Assembly: GCA_038503035.1 (NCBI GenBank)
Contig: JAVSML010024271.1
Location: forward strand, 496,001 to 560,000
Length of the DNA stretch: 64,000 nucleotides
Direction: 5' to 3'
Source of the DNA: Crocodylus rhombifer
Lineage: Eukaryota > Chordata > Crocodylia > Crocodylidae
The notes under the pieces are model-generated. The model was given only the letters and a program-made list of their open reading frames with translations. It did not search any database and had not been told where the DNA came from. Below are positions 45,711-57,929 of this stretch, one piece after another. Position 1 is the stretch's first letter, and every line of letters starts with the position of its first letter. Made by a program: the position numbers and the translations under genes.

Positions 45711-46855
45711 TCCTACCTTCAGCATATCATGGCTAATTACTGCTTTCTAATATTTAATAGAGTTTTGACTGAACTGCTTCTTCCTATGATGATTGACTAT
45801 TTGTGCCAAATCTCTTGAACCTCAAATTTTCCAGTAGCTTCTTCTCAGCTTTACTCCAGACCTGCTCCTTGTACCTTTCTCTCCTTTGTCTTTTGATATG
45901 CTCTTCCCCTGTTTCTTGTTCTTGTTATACCAAATAACCTCCTAGCAACTAACATGATTTTTCTGCTACCACTTCAATCACACTACTTGTATTATCTAGC
46001 CTTTTCTTCTACGCTATCTTCTTGTTGATTTAGATTATAAGACTTTCTGGCCAGGGACCAACTACTATTCTGAATTTGTACAGTACTTAAGACAACAGGG
46101 CCCCATCTTGGTTGGCCCATAGGCACTATGGTAATAAGAATGCTCATTTAATTAAATCTGTAGCAGTTTTCAAATAATGTAAGAAAATACTGTATGAGAA
46201 TTTAGGAACAGAAAGTGGCCATTCTAGCCCATAACTCTGTTTGGTTTTGCTTGTTCTTAATTCCACTTTATTTCTTTTCCAGGACACAGACATTCTGAAT
46301 TTCATCTTCCAAGAAAAAAATACAGTAGGTAACTCTTGAACATATTTGCTTTCTCTGCTTCAGTGCCTTCTCTGGTAATTTATCATCCTCAGTGTGAAAT
46401 ACTTCTACCCATTTACTCCTACTTTCCTCATTTATAGAATATTTCCTCACAGATTTAATGTATTCTTTCTAGAGCATTAAGGGCTCCATCTCATAAAGGC
46501 CTGAAGTGTCTCACTTTTCAGTATCTGGCCTCCAGAGTGGAATCCAGAATCTTGCATTAGGCTCTTAGCTTCTTATATAGGACATGAGAGAGCCTACCAC
46601 CTCAGCATGGAAATACAAAAACCCTGCTTGCTCAGTAAGGAGTTGTTAGGATTAGCCAATGGGAAGCACCAAGGTCAGGGCTTTGTCTTAATCTCCCTGC
46701 AGAGCTGAGGTGCCCGAGTCAGGGTTGCAGGAAGGCACTCTCAGGATTCATCACCTGGACCCCTCTCTTGAAAAAATAACTGTAGGTCCTCACTTTCAAG
46801 GAAATGAGAAGAAACTCTCTTTCAAAAAACTGTTTGTTTTGTTGGCAGCAATGCC
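45711..46855. other. No gene recognised
   Basis: AT-rich unique sequence. Confidence 0.35.
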
Positions 46856-46859
46856 CATT

Positions 46860-46985
46860 TTGTATTGATCGCCTGGTAGTTGGACTACTTAGCCAGGAAG
46901 CAGGAGATCTGTATCACATTCACTTCAATTTGACGGGGTTCAAATGTATATCTCTCACTTTCCAGAAGAGCGCCTAACCCCAGAC
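46860..46985 (+). repeat. tRNA-type SINE remnant
   Basis: TGGTAGTTGGACTACTTAGC and GGGGTTCAAATGTATATCTC resemble diverged A- and B-box segments with the spacing of a tRNA-derived SINE. Identification is tentative. Confidence 0.35.
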
Positions 46986-47119
46986 TATGCAGAGTGTTCT
47001 GGAGTTAGGGTTGCATTCTCTACCCCTCGTGGGGGAACGGTCTCATTGTACAGAAAAGGATGGAAGATGCACTGGCCCAGACAGGGAGCTTGCACAAAAC
47101 TAAGAATGACTGTTTAGGT

Positions 47120-49649
47120 CAACACTTCTTAATATTTTTATATTCAAGGCACCCCTCAGAAGGCACTTAGGTTTCACTCATTTTTTAGTACAGAAAACCC
47201 CCACTTCTGTTGCAAACATCTCGGAAAGACCACCACAAGTCAGAATTTTTAAAAAAATATAAATTCCTATTCAACATCTCTAGGTTTATCTTGGGAATCA
47301 TGTGTAGGTACAGAGCAGGCTCAGGAGTCTGACCTCAGCAAGATGTCCTGAGGGGTCAGACTCACCTGCTGGCTCTTATCTGCCACATCTTGATGTTAGT
47401 GGGATTACCCAAGGAGTCTGCCTCTAGGGGCTGGAGTAACTTCTTCCTTGAGGCCACGCTTTTAGCAAAGTACTCAGGGTGCCTCAGGGTCTTGGCCCTG
47501 TGATGTCGTCTCTTGTGCAGGGCCCTGGCCCTACTAGTCTTAGACCCAATCCACTGACCTTCAGTGTGCCTGAAAGGCTTTAGTTGTGGCCTCTTACCGT
47601 TCCTATGGGCACACCCATGGCTCTCAAGTATTACTGTCACAGTTCTGTAGGGCCCCAACCAACAAATTTGACACTTCAGGCCTCAAAGCCTTTTTGAACT
47701 TCAGCCCTTTTCTTCAGGCTGAGATCCTCATATCCCTGCCCAGAGCAGGTCTCAACACACAAAGCACCTCCTAGCACTTTGCTACATGGCTACAAACCAG
47801 CCCCATAGCCCCATAGCCACAAGCTGGTAGACCAGTCTTTAATGGTCTACAATGGAAAAAACCTCAACCATTGTCAATTGCTGCTGGATACCTTTCCAGA
47901 CTCCTCTGTTTGGCTGGCCTCTCCCCAGCTCCAGCCCTCCTGGACCAACTCACAGTTCCCATCACCTCTCAACTCTGCCCAAATCAGACTGCTGGCTCTA
48001 GCCCTACAGATGAGCTGAGCTGAGCTGATATCACCCTGGACTGCACCCCTTCTGGTCACGTGCTCCTGACCAGCCCCAAGTGTGGCCCATCCACTCAAAG
48101 AGTAACCTGGTGTCCTGAACTGCATCGACTAGGCTGAGCTGCTTGGAGCTCTGCCCTGATTGCCTATTACCTAGCTAGCTCCTATGTTATTACAGGCAGC
48201 CCCATAACTTTTCTTTGGGCTTTCTTCTGGCTGCTTGCTCAAAATGCAGTGATACGTAGCTTATCTGTCTTTAGAACAATGGCAGGCAATTATTTTGAGC
48301 GGACAGCCGCTTGCCCAGTTTTGGCAGGCTGTCAAGGGCTGCATGGGTAGTCCCCCCCCCCCAACAGTTGCCCCAGCCCTTGACAGGTGTCCCGCCCCCT
48401 GGTCACCATCTTGGGTCCAAAGTCCTAATGTCTTGGGACCAACGTCCTGGGGCCAGCACCAGTGGGGTCCAAAGCAGGGTGCAGGCTGACAGGGGTCCAT
48501 GGCACCAGGCTGGGCTGGGCTGCACCAGCAGGGAGAGGGGGGAGCTGGCCCATCTCCATAGAGCCCTTGCTAGTTGGGACCCCATGCTCCTGCCACCCTG
48601 CTCTGGGCTCCACCGGCACTGGCCCTGGGACACCAGTGCGGGCCCCATGCTCCCACTGGCTCCCTGCCTGCTCACACTTAGTGCCTCCCAGCCCTGCAGT
48701 ACAGGCGAGAGGGCAGCACTCAGCACTGACCCCCTGCTTGTCAGCAGAGAAGAAGCTGGTTCTGAGTGCAGGGAAAAGTGGCCCCTCACCTGCCCCATGG
48801 CCAGCGCCCTGCATTGTAGCTGCTCACAGCCCATGTGGGGCTGTCCGGAGCAGGCACAGGTGAGCGAGGGGCAAGGGGCCACTTTTCCCTGAACTCAGCA
48901 CCAGCTTGTAACCTGCCCCACTGTCAGCCTAGCAATAGGGCAGGTTACAAGATGATGCTGAGTGTATGAGGGGGAGAAAGCAGCCCCTCCACGCCCCATG
49001 GCCAGTGCATCATGCTGCAGCCGCTCACAGGTGGCCTGGGACTGCCTGTGAGTGCTCTTCCAGCCCACGTGGGGCTTTCTGGAGCAGGGACAGACAGCCC
49101 CACGCGGGCTGCAAGCAGCTGCAGCGTGGGGCACCAGACATGGGTGGGGAGGGGCCGCTTCCCTCCCCCACACTCCTTCCCTGTCCAGGGTCACCCCCAC
49201 CTTCCTGAGCTTCCCACGCAGGGCAGCCCCGTGCTTCCAGCCCAGAATCCCCAGAAGGGGCTTCTGGCTGTGGGGGAGGTGGGAGGCAGAGCAGGCAGGC
49301 CCTGCTGTTGTTGGAGCCTGCCAGGCTTCCCCTGGGTCCTACTGCCCTTGGTTCCTGTCAATATTAGAGAAATATTAGTTTTCCAGATTTTTTTAGGGGC
49401 CCCGCAGGCCAGATAGAATGGCCTCATGGGCTAGATCCAGCCTGTGGGCCATATTTTGCCCACCCTTGCTTTAGAAGAACGCAGCTCTGGCCCACCACCT
49501 TCTCCTCATAAAGCAATGGGCACCCCTAGCTCCCTGTTACAAAGTGTTTGCACACCTAACTGCACTAATATTACATGGCATCCAATGGCACCTTTAAAAC
49601 TAACTCACAACACCCCAAAGCACAGCAAAGCCCTGGTTGAGAATCGCTG
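47120..49649. mobile_element. Outer hAT-like element, interrupted by a second one
   Basis: The right terminus, reversed, is CAGCGATTCTCAACCAGGG, the CAG..TTCTCAACC ending typical of a large hAT group. The left end CAACACTTCTTAATATTTTT is its diverged partner. The flanks GTTTAGGT (47112-47119) and CTTTAGCC (49650-49657) share TTTAG. Next to the ends are AAGGCACCCCTCAG on the left and TCACAACACCCCAAAGCACAG on the right, also typical. About 1.2 kb of it (48277-49468) is a separate, younger insertion. No transposase remains. Confidence 0.65.
48277..49468. mobile_element. hAT-like element family C, nested, 1192 bp
   Basis: The termini CAATGGCAGGCAATTATTTT and, reversed, CAAGGGTGGGCAAAATATGG belong to the same family as 15990-16824. 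A perfect 8-bp duplication CTTTAGAA flanks it (48269-48276, 49469-49476). The interior is strongly GC-rich with open frames of up to 193 codons on both strands; none resembles a known protein. The perfect duplication shows it is younger than its host element. Confidence 0.88.
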
Positions 49650-49735
49650 CTTTAGCCTCATGGTTAGGGCATTCAGTTGGGAAGGGGAGTCTTGGGTTCT
49701 GTTACCTGCTTCTAGGAATGTTTCTGACTGTTATG
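49650..49735 (+). repeat. tRNA-type SINE head
   Basis: TTTAGCCTCATGGTTAGGGC is an A-box-type head, followed by GAGTCTTGGGTTCTGTTACC, a B-box-type segment. The outer hAT-like element ends at its first bases, so it landed in or next to this SINE. Confidence 0.5.
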
Positions 49736-51390
49736 TGTAGGTGCCCATCAAATGGCACTTAAGTCCTTTATTGGCTCTAGTCCTAAGTACCTAAATGATC
49801 TGGACCTTAGCTACCACAGACCAACTCTCTCTGTGTGTCTGAATATGGAAGTAGTGATGGAATGAGGCACTCAGTTTAATAGACCTGTGATTTATATGCA
49901 AGGAGGCTGACCACAAGGACAGTCTTGGTGAAAGATTCTCAGGTCTGTAAAAATTACTTTTGTGGTCATCCTCTGATTCATAAGAGCATGGGTTCCAGCA
50001 CATCAAAGCATTTCTAACTTTTGAAGGCTTTTCTGGGAATGGAGAGAGAGAAATGAATGCATAAGAAAGGGACAAGAGTGTGCAGAAAGTTGCAGAACCT
50101 TTTATTTTTTTTAGGAAACTGATCTAATGTACGTGGATTACATTAATGTTGTATACATTTGTCCAGAGCTTTATATGGGGGCATTAAAACTAGTCAGAAC
50201 TGGATATGTAAATCTCTTAGGCTTCAGTGAAAATCTTAGCTTAAGTTTCTGAGCCTCCATCAATATAAACATGAGTCATTCTCAATCACTTAGAATTGTG
50301 AAAACTCATTTTATGTCATCTGAGAGTTCTTTGCTTGTCCTGGGGCAATCACAACTTCCTTAAACCCCTTATTTAACAACCATTTTAACACTTCTCCTGC
50401 TCTCTCTCTCTCTGTCTCTCTTATCCTTAACTAGGCATTTTTATATATGTACATATACGTACATACTCTTAGAGAAATCACCTTACTCCACACTTAAGTG
50501 CATTTCTTTCTGGGAGGGAGAAGGGTACATGTATGGAGTTGCTATGTACTGTTTAGAATAAGAACTAGAGAGAACCAAATCCAGCAGGTATTATAGTGGG
50601 ATGTATATAGGTAGGATATGATTATTTAGTGAAGAATGGAATTTGGCCCATGAACAAGAACCCCAGCTCCTGCAAAAAGGACTAATAGACCATAAGTGGT
50701 CAGAACTGTGCTTTTTATGTTTCATGAAAAAAAAAGGCACTTTCAGCAGTGCAAGACCCCCTAATGCATTTGCAGGGAAGAGTACCACTTATCCAGTCCC
50801 ATTATATGTTTCCCAAAGCTTTTGCTTTACCAGTGTAAGTTCCACACTGTAACAGCACAGTTTGCTGGCACCAGCTGATTTTAGTTCTTCCCTTCACTGG
50901 CTCCTGCTGTGTTTCCAGCACCAAGGCACAGATTTAAAAAGCACAGCTGTAGAATTTAAAGTCAGTTTGTCAGGTGGAATACACTGAGCTGACTCCATTC
51001 TGCATAGATCAGATGAATAATTAGAGAAAAGGGCTTGAGGCAGTGCCTGCTTACAGAAAACCTGGTGTACGAGGATTTGTTCAAAGATGAAATTTCCTCT
51101 TTACCAAGGCTCAAAAATATCTTTTAAACCTTAAGCAAATAAACTGTCTAAACGAACTTGGTGTAAGGCTACAGGGGCTCAGTTCATATAAACATCTTGG
51201 GTTTGTATTGTACTGATTCATGAGTTATCAATGGGGAAAGAAACAGGATTTTTATTTTTCATTCTGTGCTACATACAGCTCTTGTTATAGAATGATGATT
51301 GAAATTATAATTCACCTCTGATCTCAAAGATAATACCATGGACAGACCAAAGAACAGGGTTTCCCTAGCTCACTAAAGCTCTTAAAGTGA
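49736..51390. other. No gene recognised; simple repeats
   Basis: A (CT)n run lies at about 50400-50420 and a TATATGTACATATACGTACATA stretch near 50443-50465. The rest is AT-rich with no recognised gene. Confidence 0.4.
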
Positions 51391-51394
51391 TCGG

Positions 51395-51580
51395 TAATAA
51401 TTATAAGTAACTACTATTATCCTCATTTTATAGAAGCAGAAACTGAAGCAAAGGTTATATGAGTTGTCTAAAAACCCAGTCACAACCATACACGAAACAT
51501 ATAATACAGCCAGGAATAGAACCAGCATCTGACCTGAATGCTGCACATTAAGCCAGAAGACCAGCCTTCCTCCACTTTCC
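51395..51580 (-). repeat. MIR SINE, antisense
   Basis: From right to left: AATAGAACCAGCATCTGACC (reversed B-box region), then TATGAGTTGTCTAAAAACCC and ATTATCCTCATTTTATAGAA, the reversed MIR tail (TTCTATAAAATGAGGATAAT). The order and spacing fit MIR on the minus strand. Confidence 0.7.
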
Positions 51581-51871
51581 CACAAGGCACTTACTGTATG
51601 CTCATAAAATAAAAATTAATTATTAAAAGGCAAAACATGTCTTGGAGTTTAACAGCTATGAAAGACTGTTCAGCTACAAAAGGTATGTTCTTAATAATTA
51701 ATTGCTGTTTTATTTAGCACAGAAGAAACTGTCTTAAACCTAAATTAAATTCTTGTATGAGTGGGTTCCTTTAGAAGACAAGCTGAAGGAGTTTAGTTTG
51801 GAAATTTTAGACATTCAAGAAAAAAGGACTTATAAAACTAAACGTTAAAAACCAAAAGAGGCTTTCAAGCT
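51581..51871. other. No gene recognised
   Basis: Short AT-rich stretch. Confidence 0.35.
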
Positions 51872-51879
51872 GTAAATAT

Positions 51880-52440
51880 TAGGGCTCTGCAAAGCTTCAG
51901 GTGGTGATTCAATTCGGAGGAGATTCGTCCTGATTCGGTGGCCGAATCTCCAAATTTGAACTGAATAAGAGGACAAATTTAGAGGTCCGAATCAATTCAA
52001 AGCTCTCCGAATCTTCAGAAAAGATTCAGAGAGCATTGATGATTGAGGCTGTCCCTGGTGGCTGCAGCCTGACCCTGAGCTGGTAAGTAGGGGCAAGGGA
52101 GCAGGGGATGGGGTCAGGGACCATGGGGGGACCCCTGCCATCCACCTGACTCCCCCGCTTCCCCAGACCCCGCAAACCCCCGCCTGCTCCCCCAGCTGCC
52201 CGCATGGCTGTCCCCATCTGCCCCAGCTTGGTACTTTACAAAAAAGCTCACCAGGTGCTGCTGTGGGGGGAGACATCCCCGCTGTACCCCACTGCCCCAT
52301 ACTGCATGGGGGCTCTGCCACGAGCCCCCCGACCCTCCCTTCTCCCCCAACCCCCCCATGGGTGCCCTGCCCGGGCCAGCTCCAGCCCTTTTAAAAAAAA
52401 AAATGAAGAAAAGCCCCAGGACTCACCATCTTCAGAGGCT
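51880..52440 (+). mobile_element. hAT-like family B, right-truncated
   Basis: It starts TAGGGCTCTGCAAAGCTTCA and follows the full copy at 53448-54493 closely: GGAGGAGATTCG, CCTGATTCGGTGGCCGAATC, AATCTTCAGAAAAGATTCAG, GAGCTGGTAAGTAGGGG, then the GC-rich middle. It stops at about CTTCCTCAG, where the reversed repeat R1 begins. The right terminus is missing. Confidence 0.82.
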
Positions 52441-52442
52441 TC

Positions 52443-52550
52443 CTCAGCCTGACAAAGGGTTTTTAAACCCAAAAGCTTGCTAAGAAAATTTTTTCCCAAC
52501 TATTTAAGTTGGTCTAATAAAAGATATCAGATTCACCCAAAGAACCTTGT
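52443..52550 (-). repeat. Dispersed repeat R1, antisense
   Basis: CCTGACAAAGGGTTTTTAAACCC, AAGCTTGCTAAGAAAATTTT, AACTATTTAAGTTGGTCTAA and AAAGATATCAGATTCACCCA are the reverse of the R1 copy at 11771-11875. Its end touches the truncated hAT-like element. Confidence 0.7.
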
Positions 52551-53418
52551 CTGCTCAAAGCAAACAACTCTCCCACTGTCTCTACTCTTTTTGACTATAC
52601 AGGCCCCAGTGCACCTTGGAAGCCAACAGCCATTTCTCTTCCTTTTTCCATGCACCATTGCCACCACTGCCACTACTACCACCATAGGACCTATGATGGC
52701 AGATAAAAGAAACGAGTCATTTAGGTTGGAAGGGAGGAGACAACATAACTAGCCAGTGCAGTGTCTTTCCCTGCAAGAAATTAAAGGAAGAAGAATTGGG
52801 GGAGGAAAATAGTATGAACAGAGCAAAATCACAATATTTTCCCCCCTGTTTCCAAAACCAAAACCAGAAGCCAGCTCACATCACTTACTTCTGTAATAGG
52901 TCTCACTTAGAACTGTTGCAATCAACAATCTTTTAATTACTGTAGCAGAGTTTGGGAATCAGAAAGTAAAAATGTCTAAGAAGTGACCAGTTCCCCTGTC
53001 TAGTTCCTCTAAATAGTTCTCTAATCTGAGCTGAGTGAATACAAAAAAGAAACAAACAATGTAAGTAATGAGAAGAGCAGCATACATAGCCACAAAACTG
53101 TAATACTTCCTTTTCTGTGTAGTACACCTTTCAGTTTCCAAGAATTCTGTCTATAGGTGTAGAGATAACTCTAGGTGTTCCTAGAGTTGCTGTAGGCTGA
53201 CAAAGCACACACACACAAAGTGCTTTTTCATGAAGACTTTAACACCGTTCTTTCCTGTTGTGATTTAGCTTAAATTAAAATAAAAAATTATTTTATTCTG
53301 AAAGTGGATGTTTATTCTTTGTGGTGGCACAAAAGCACAATAAAAAGAAAATAAGATTTAAAAGTGTTCCTTCAGCAATAAAAAAGTAATATAGCCATGA
53401 CAGTTCAAGAAACTATGG
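52551..53418. other. No gene recognised
   Basis: AT-rich unique sequence with no named repeats. Confidence 0.4.
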
Positions 53419-53447
53419 GAGAGGCAAGGATTTCTTGAGGTGATATC

Positions 53448-54493
53448 TAGGGCTGTGTGAAGCTTCGGGTGGTGATTTGATTCAGAGGAGACTCGGTCCG
53501 ATTCAGTGGCCCAATCTCTGAATCAAATCAGGGCACCAATTAAAAGGTCTGAATCGATTTGAAGCTCTCCGAATCCTCAGGAAACATTTGGAGAGCTTTG
53601 ATGATTCAGGCAGTCCCTGGTGCCTGCAGCAGGGAGCTGGAGCCAGACTCGGAGCTGGTAAGTAGGGGGCAGGGGAGCAGGGGGTAGAGGATGGGGGAGG
53701 GGACCATGGCAGGACCCCTGCCAGCCCTTATCCCCTGCCGGCTCCCCCAGCCTCCCTGAGTGCCCCTCGACACCTGCCTCCTGCCCCTCACCCCCATAGC
53801 CCGCCGCAACTCCCAGTGCTTTAAAAAAATCCCCCACTCACTGGGAGCTGCTGGGCAGAAGGGTGATCCCCACTGCCCCCCACTGTCCCATGCTGCATCG
53901 GGGGCTCTTCCCTGATCCCACTGGCTGTCCCCCAGTCCCCCCTCCCCCACAGCTGCCACACCTGGCCCAGCTCTGGCCCTTTAAGGGAAAAAAAAGCCAA
54001 GACAAACCCAGGGACTCACCGCTCCTGCAATGGCCTTGGTGCTTCAGATGGCTCACGGAAGAGCCCCCCACATGGCATGGGGCCGTGGGTGGCAGTGGGG
54101 ATCGCCCCCTGCCGGCAGGAACAGTGAGCCTGGGGGGTTTCTCCTTTTTTTTCTTAAAGGGCCAGAGCAGAGGTGGGCGGGGCAGCCATGGGGGGGGCAG
54201 GCTGGGACAGCAGGGGAGTCAGGGGGCTTGTGCAGAGCCCCCCATGCAGCGGGGGGGCAGCGGGGATCACCCCCCCACACACCCAGCAGCACCTAGTGAG
54301 TTGGGTTTTTTTCCAAAGTGCCAGGAGCTGGAGCAGGTGGGACAGCCATTGCCAGGCTGTGAGAGCGGGCAAGGAATGGGCCTGGCTGATTTGGCCAAAT
54401 TGATTTGGGACAGTGATTCAAATCACCGAATCCAGTCACTGTCCCCTGAATGATCCAAATCTGAAGCAAATACTTGCAGCTTCGCACAGCCGA
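53448..54493 (+). mobile_element. hAT-like family B, full length, 1046 bp
   Basis: The left end TAGGGCTGTGTGAAGCTTCG and the right end, TCGGCTGTGCGAAGCTGCAA on the other strand, are inverted repeats. The flanks GTGATATC (53440-53447) and GTGGTATC (54494-54501) agree in 7 of 8. The host is repeat R1, whose sequence continues across the insertion. The inner part is GC-rich; one frame is open for 196 codons but resembles no transposase. Confidence 0.88.
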
Positions 54494-54585
54494 GTGGTAT
54501 CTTTTATTGAACCAACTATGTAGTTGGGATAAAGTTAGACAAGCTTTTGAATGCAAGACATTCTTCATCAGGCTTTCAGCAATAA
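54494..54585 (+). repeat. Dispersed repeat R1, right part after the hAT-like element
   Basis: GGTATCTTTTATTGAACCAA, CTATGTAGTTGG, ACAAGCTTTTGAATGCAAGA and CTTCATCAGGCTTTC are R1. The left part (up to GAGGTGATATC, 53447) is on the other side of the insertion. Confidence 0.65.
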
Positions 54586-56060
54586 TAGCTTAGGCCCCAT
54601 GCCTTCAGTTAGATCAGTCAGCATACACCCTTGTGCTTGTGACATGGTAGGCAATGGTGCTATCCATGTATAAGAGTCTTTGCTCAGTGGATCTTATTGA
54701 AGAATTAAAGCTTTAAAGTAAAATTTATGATACAGGGTAGGAGTATTTTAAAAATATATTTTAATTTAAGTGTCTGGTTAATTAATTTTTTGTATTTTTG
54801 AGAATGGTTTGTTTGCTACACAAAGCTCTCTCTCCTTCTGCTCCCAAAGTTGGATTTTCCGCTTAGAGTTCTGTTATGCTTCAAGGGTCTAGTAGTCATT
54901 AGTGTACTCTTACGGCTTTCTCAAAACCTATGGACAGATCAGCACAGATGACAACAAAGAGCAGATGCCTCTGAACATAGGGATATTAGAGGTCAGCAGG
55001 TATGTCACTACTTTGATGGATAAGGGACAACATTTGGCCAGCTCCTCTCTCTGTGTTTCTTTTTGATTAAAAGGTGTTTAGCAAAAAATAGACAAAGATA
55101 CATGTAAGTCAGGACCAAGATGCACTCCCAGGCTAATCTGGAGTTCAGGGTGGGGATAGTGATTGAGGTACGGTATCAAAAATTATATGGGAAGCACAGT
55201 CCTGAAATATTAGGCATGCTGTAGATCACAAATTAATACATCTGTATAGCTGTGTGGAGGTTCAGTCCTGGTACAGAAGGGAATCTGCAGCTCACAAAGT
55301 AGCCGGGTTGCATAGGGAATTTAAACCTGCTTTTAGTCATTCAATTTCACTAACAAATAGTAAATAGGATAAATATAGTCCTTTGCCTTGACTGGTCATT
55401 TCACTTGTGCTGATTCCAAATGAGGCAAGGCTGGCTGCAGAAGAGGAGGAGTTTTACAGATGAGATAATTCTGCTCATGAGAAATAAATTAGAACCACTT
55501 GGAAAATAGGGTGTGTAAGTTATTACAGCCTCAGGGCAGCAGGAAATTATGGGAATAATAATGTATGCATGTTTTTTGCCATTATTTACTTTGGCATTCA
55601 GTAAGCCATGCGTAGTTGCCAGAGCAACTTCCATGTCACATGATACAAAAGCTACAGCATATTCACTCACTTTCTCTCATGCAGTCATCACTCATTTCAG
55701 GGAGGGAGGGGGGATTAATAGGACAATTTNNNNNNNNNNTCATACAAATTAACCAAACAGTTCTAAATTTAACACTGCTCCAAATGAACTTGTGTTCATT
55801 TCCTTTGGACTGAGTCCTGAGAGCTGCTAAGAGTCTTTAGTTGGGACCTGGGGGCACCCAACACTTTGCAGAGGGCAGTCAACGACCTGCACGATCAGGT
55901 CCTATACTAGCCAATATTTTCCACGTTTATCAGTCACATTGATTCAATCCTGATTTCAAACCAAGATGAAGCAGATCTTAGCAATAGACATCTTCCTGTT
56001 TCTTTTCCTTTTAGGTACTTACTCAGCTGATAAAAAAATACCAGAAAAAATGTATAGCAG
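54586..56060. other. No gene recognised; 10-N gap
   Basis: AT-rich unique DNA. A run of ten N at 55730-55739 is an assembly gap whose true size is unknown. A possible open frame crossing it is an artefact. Confidence 0.5.
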
Positions 56061-56110
56061 ACAAGGTTCTACAGGTAAATGTGATATCTTTTATTAGACC
56101 AACTAAATAG
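56061..56110 (+). repeat. Dispersed repeat R1, left part
   Basis: GACAAGGTTCTACAGGTAAA and TGATATCTTTTATTAGACCA match R1. The sequence continues at 56772 after the hAT-like insertion. Confidence 0.65.
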
Positions 56111-56771
56111 TAGGGGTGTGCGAAGTGGGCCCTATTGGATTCAGATTCGGATTTGGCCCAGATCGGGAACCGTGATTCTATTAGTCGATTCAGATCACTG
56201 TCCCGGATTCGATTCAGTCAAATCTGAAGGTTCGATGCTGATTTGAACAATCAGTGATTTGGCCATAGACACAGCTTTAAATGTTTTTTCTACATACCTC
56301 AAGGTAACAGGTGTGGCTCATGAATGCTGTGAGGATAGGGCGGATGGAGCGTCCCACAGGAGTGCAGGGGGGCCTCCGGCATGCTCAGCAGCAAACCCAG
56401 AAGTGGACCAGAAGTACTTCTGGCCCATTTATGGATCCGCTGGGGAGTGTGTCCCCCCTGCGCCTCCCTGGCCATGGAGAGACCCTGGGTGGCCCCCAGA
56501 TGCAGGAGGCATCAGTCACTGAGCTGGGGGAACACGGAGGGGGGGGTGTTCACAAGCTGCCTGCTACCTTGAGGTATATAGAAAAAACATTTAAAGCTGT
56601 GTCTATGTCCAAATCTCCAAATCTTTCTGAATCTCTCTGAATTGAGGGTTCCAATTTGATTTGGAGAGATTAAAGGTTTTCCTGACTTGATTTGGATTTG
56701 AAGAGTTGGCCACCGAATAGGGCCAAATCTCCACCGAATTGAATCAGGGACTGAAGCTTCACACGGCCCTA
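56111..56771 (+). mobile_element. hAT-like family A, full length, 661 bp
   Basis: The left end TAGGGGTGTGCGAAGTGGGC and the right end, TAGGGCCGTGTGAAGCTTCA on the other strand, are the termini. A perfect 8-bp duplication CTAAATAG flanks it (56103-56110, 56772-56779). Long sub-terminal arms (CTTTAAATGTTTTTTCTACA at 56273, its inverse at 56580-56600) make a fold-back. No transposase is encoded. Confidence 0.93.
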
Positions 56772-56779
56772 CTAAATAG

Positions 56780-57535
56780 TTGTCCTTAGACCAACGTTGC
56801 TACAACCAACAACCCTAAAGAAAAAATATATAGTGTTTTACCTGATTCAAACAAAACCCACCAGATGAATGCCTTCAGTCCCCATAACATCATAAACATT
56901 TCAAATCATTTGATAAACTAACTTTGTACTGTACTTGTGGAGCTTCTGATTCCACAGCATTCTAATTTCATAGTATTAAATTCACTTTGAAGAGACAAAA
57001 CACAGACCATGAAAAAGACAAAGAGAAAATAAATAAATATAAGAAATAAAGTAGGACAACTGCAGGGAAACCTGTATGGCAACAAAAGGTTCAGCAAAAT
57101 CAGTTGAGCAATGGAGCAATTTATAGTTAGTGTGATGTCCAAGAAGGTGTTAGGGTGGTCTTAAAGAAGAAATTGCTTTGTAGGGGTCTTGATTATAGTT
57201 TACTGAATGCAGATTAAGCATATAACCATATGTAGCACGATACATATTATATAGACATGTATAATATATACCTATAAGTATCTCGTTGAGTGGAAAATGA
57301 AGCTAGAAATTACAACAGTGTAGTCAGAAGACAGGGCCACTATAGCAGTACACTGTAATGTTTATTAAATAGAGGGGGGAAACAAATGGGAAGCACTCAA
57401 TAGAGCATGTGTGTTTATGAAGGAACAATGCAAGAGCTGTGCTCTGTAATCTGAAATATAGACAGGATAATTGTATTTCTCAGTGCAGCAGGTTGAATAG
57501 AGAGTTCAAAGGTGGGAGAAAGGCCTAAGTTGCTG
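56780..57535. other. No gene recognised
   Basis: The first bases continue repeat R1; then AT-rich unique sequence. Confidence 0.4.
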
Positions 57536-57539
57536 AAGG

Positions 57540-57610
57540 TTAATCAGTGAGTCAGCAGCAGAGTTTGAAATATAACCCAGGGGCCTTGAGTCCCTGTCTG
57601 GATTTGGACT
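57540..57610 (-). repeat. Possible MIR-type remnant, antisense
   Basis: GAGTCAGCAGCAGAGTTTGAAATATAACCC and TGAGTCCCTG look like the reversed B-box part of a MIR-like SINE. Weak. Confidence 0.3.
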
Positions 57611-57929
57611 AATCTGTCCAATTAAAGAAGAGAAGTATAATTAAAGAAGTGAAGTAACATTTTTAGTAAAACCTAAGTCAGATTTCTTTCGAATAGGAAC
57701 ATTTTTAATTAAAGGTCCTCATTGTGTTCAAATGCACTGTTTCCCAAGCTGATGTTTATTCCAGCATGGAAAAGTTCACTTCTTCATTCTAGATCTCACT
57801 ACGGTTTGCACCTCTTCTCTCCGCCATCTCAAACCTATTTCCTTACTGACTTATCTTGACATTTTTTCTGGCAGTTTTCAGCAGGGCAGCACTAGAGAGA
57901 GATGCCACTCGCAACCGTCTTTCTGTTGC

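Noticed and set aside
48311..48892. Long open frame of 193 codons on the plus strand
   Set aside because: It lies in the GC-rich core of a hAT-like element. Equally long frames are open on the other strand, and the product resembles no family, so it is composition, not coding.
53863..54453. Open frame of 196 codons on the plus strand
   Set aside because: It is inside a family B hAT-like element of low complexity, rich in G and P, with frames open on both strands and no transposase motif.
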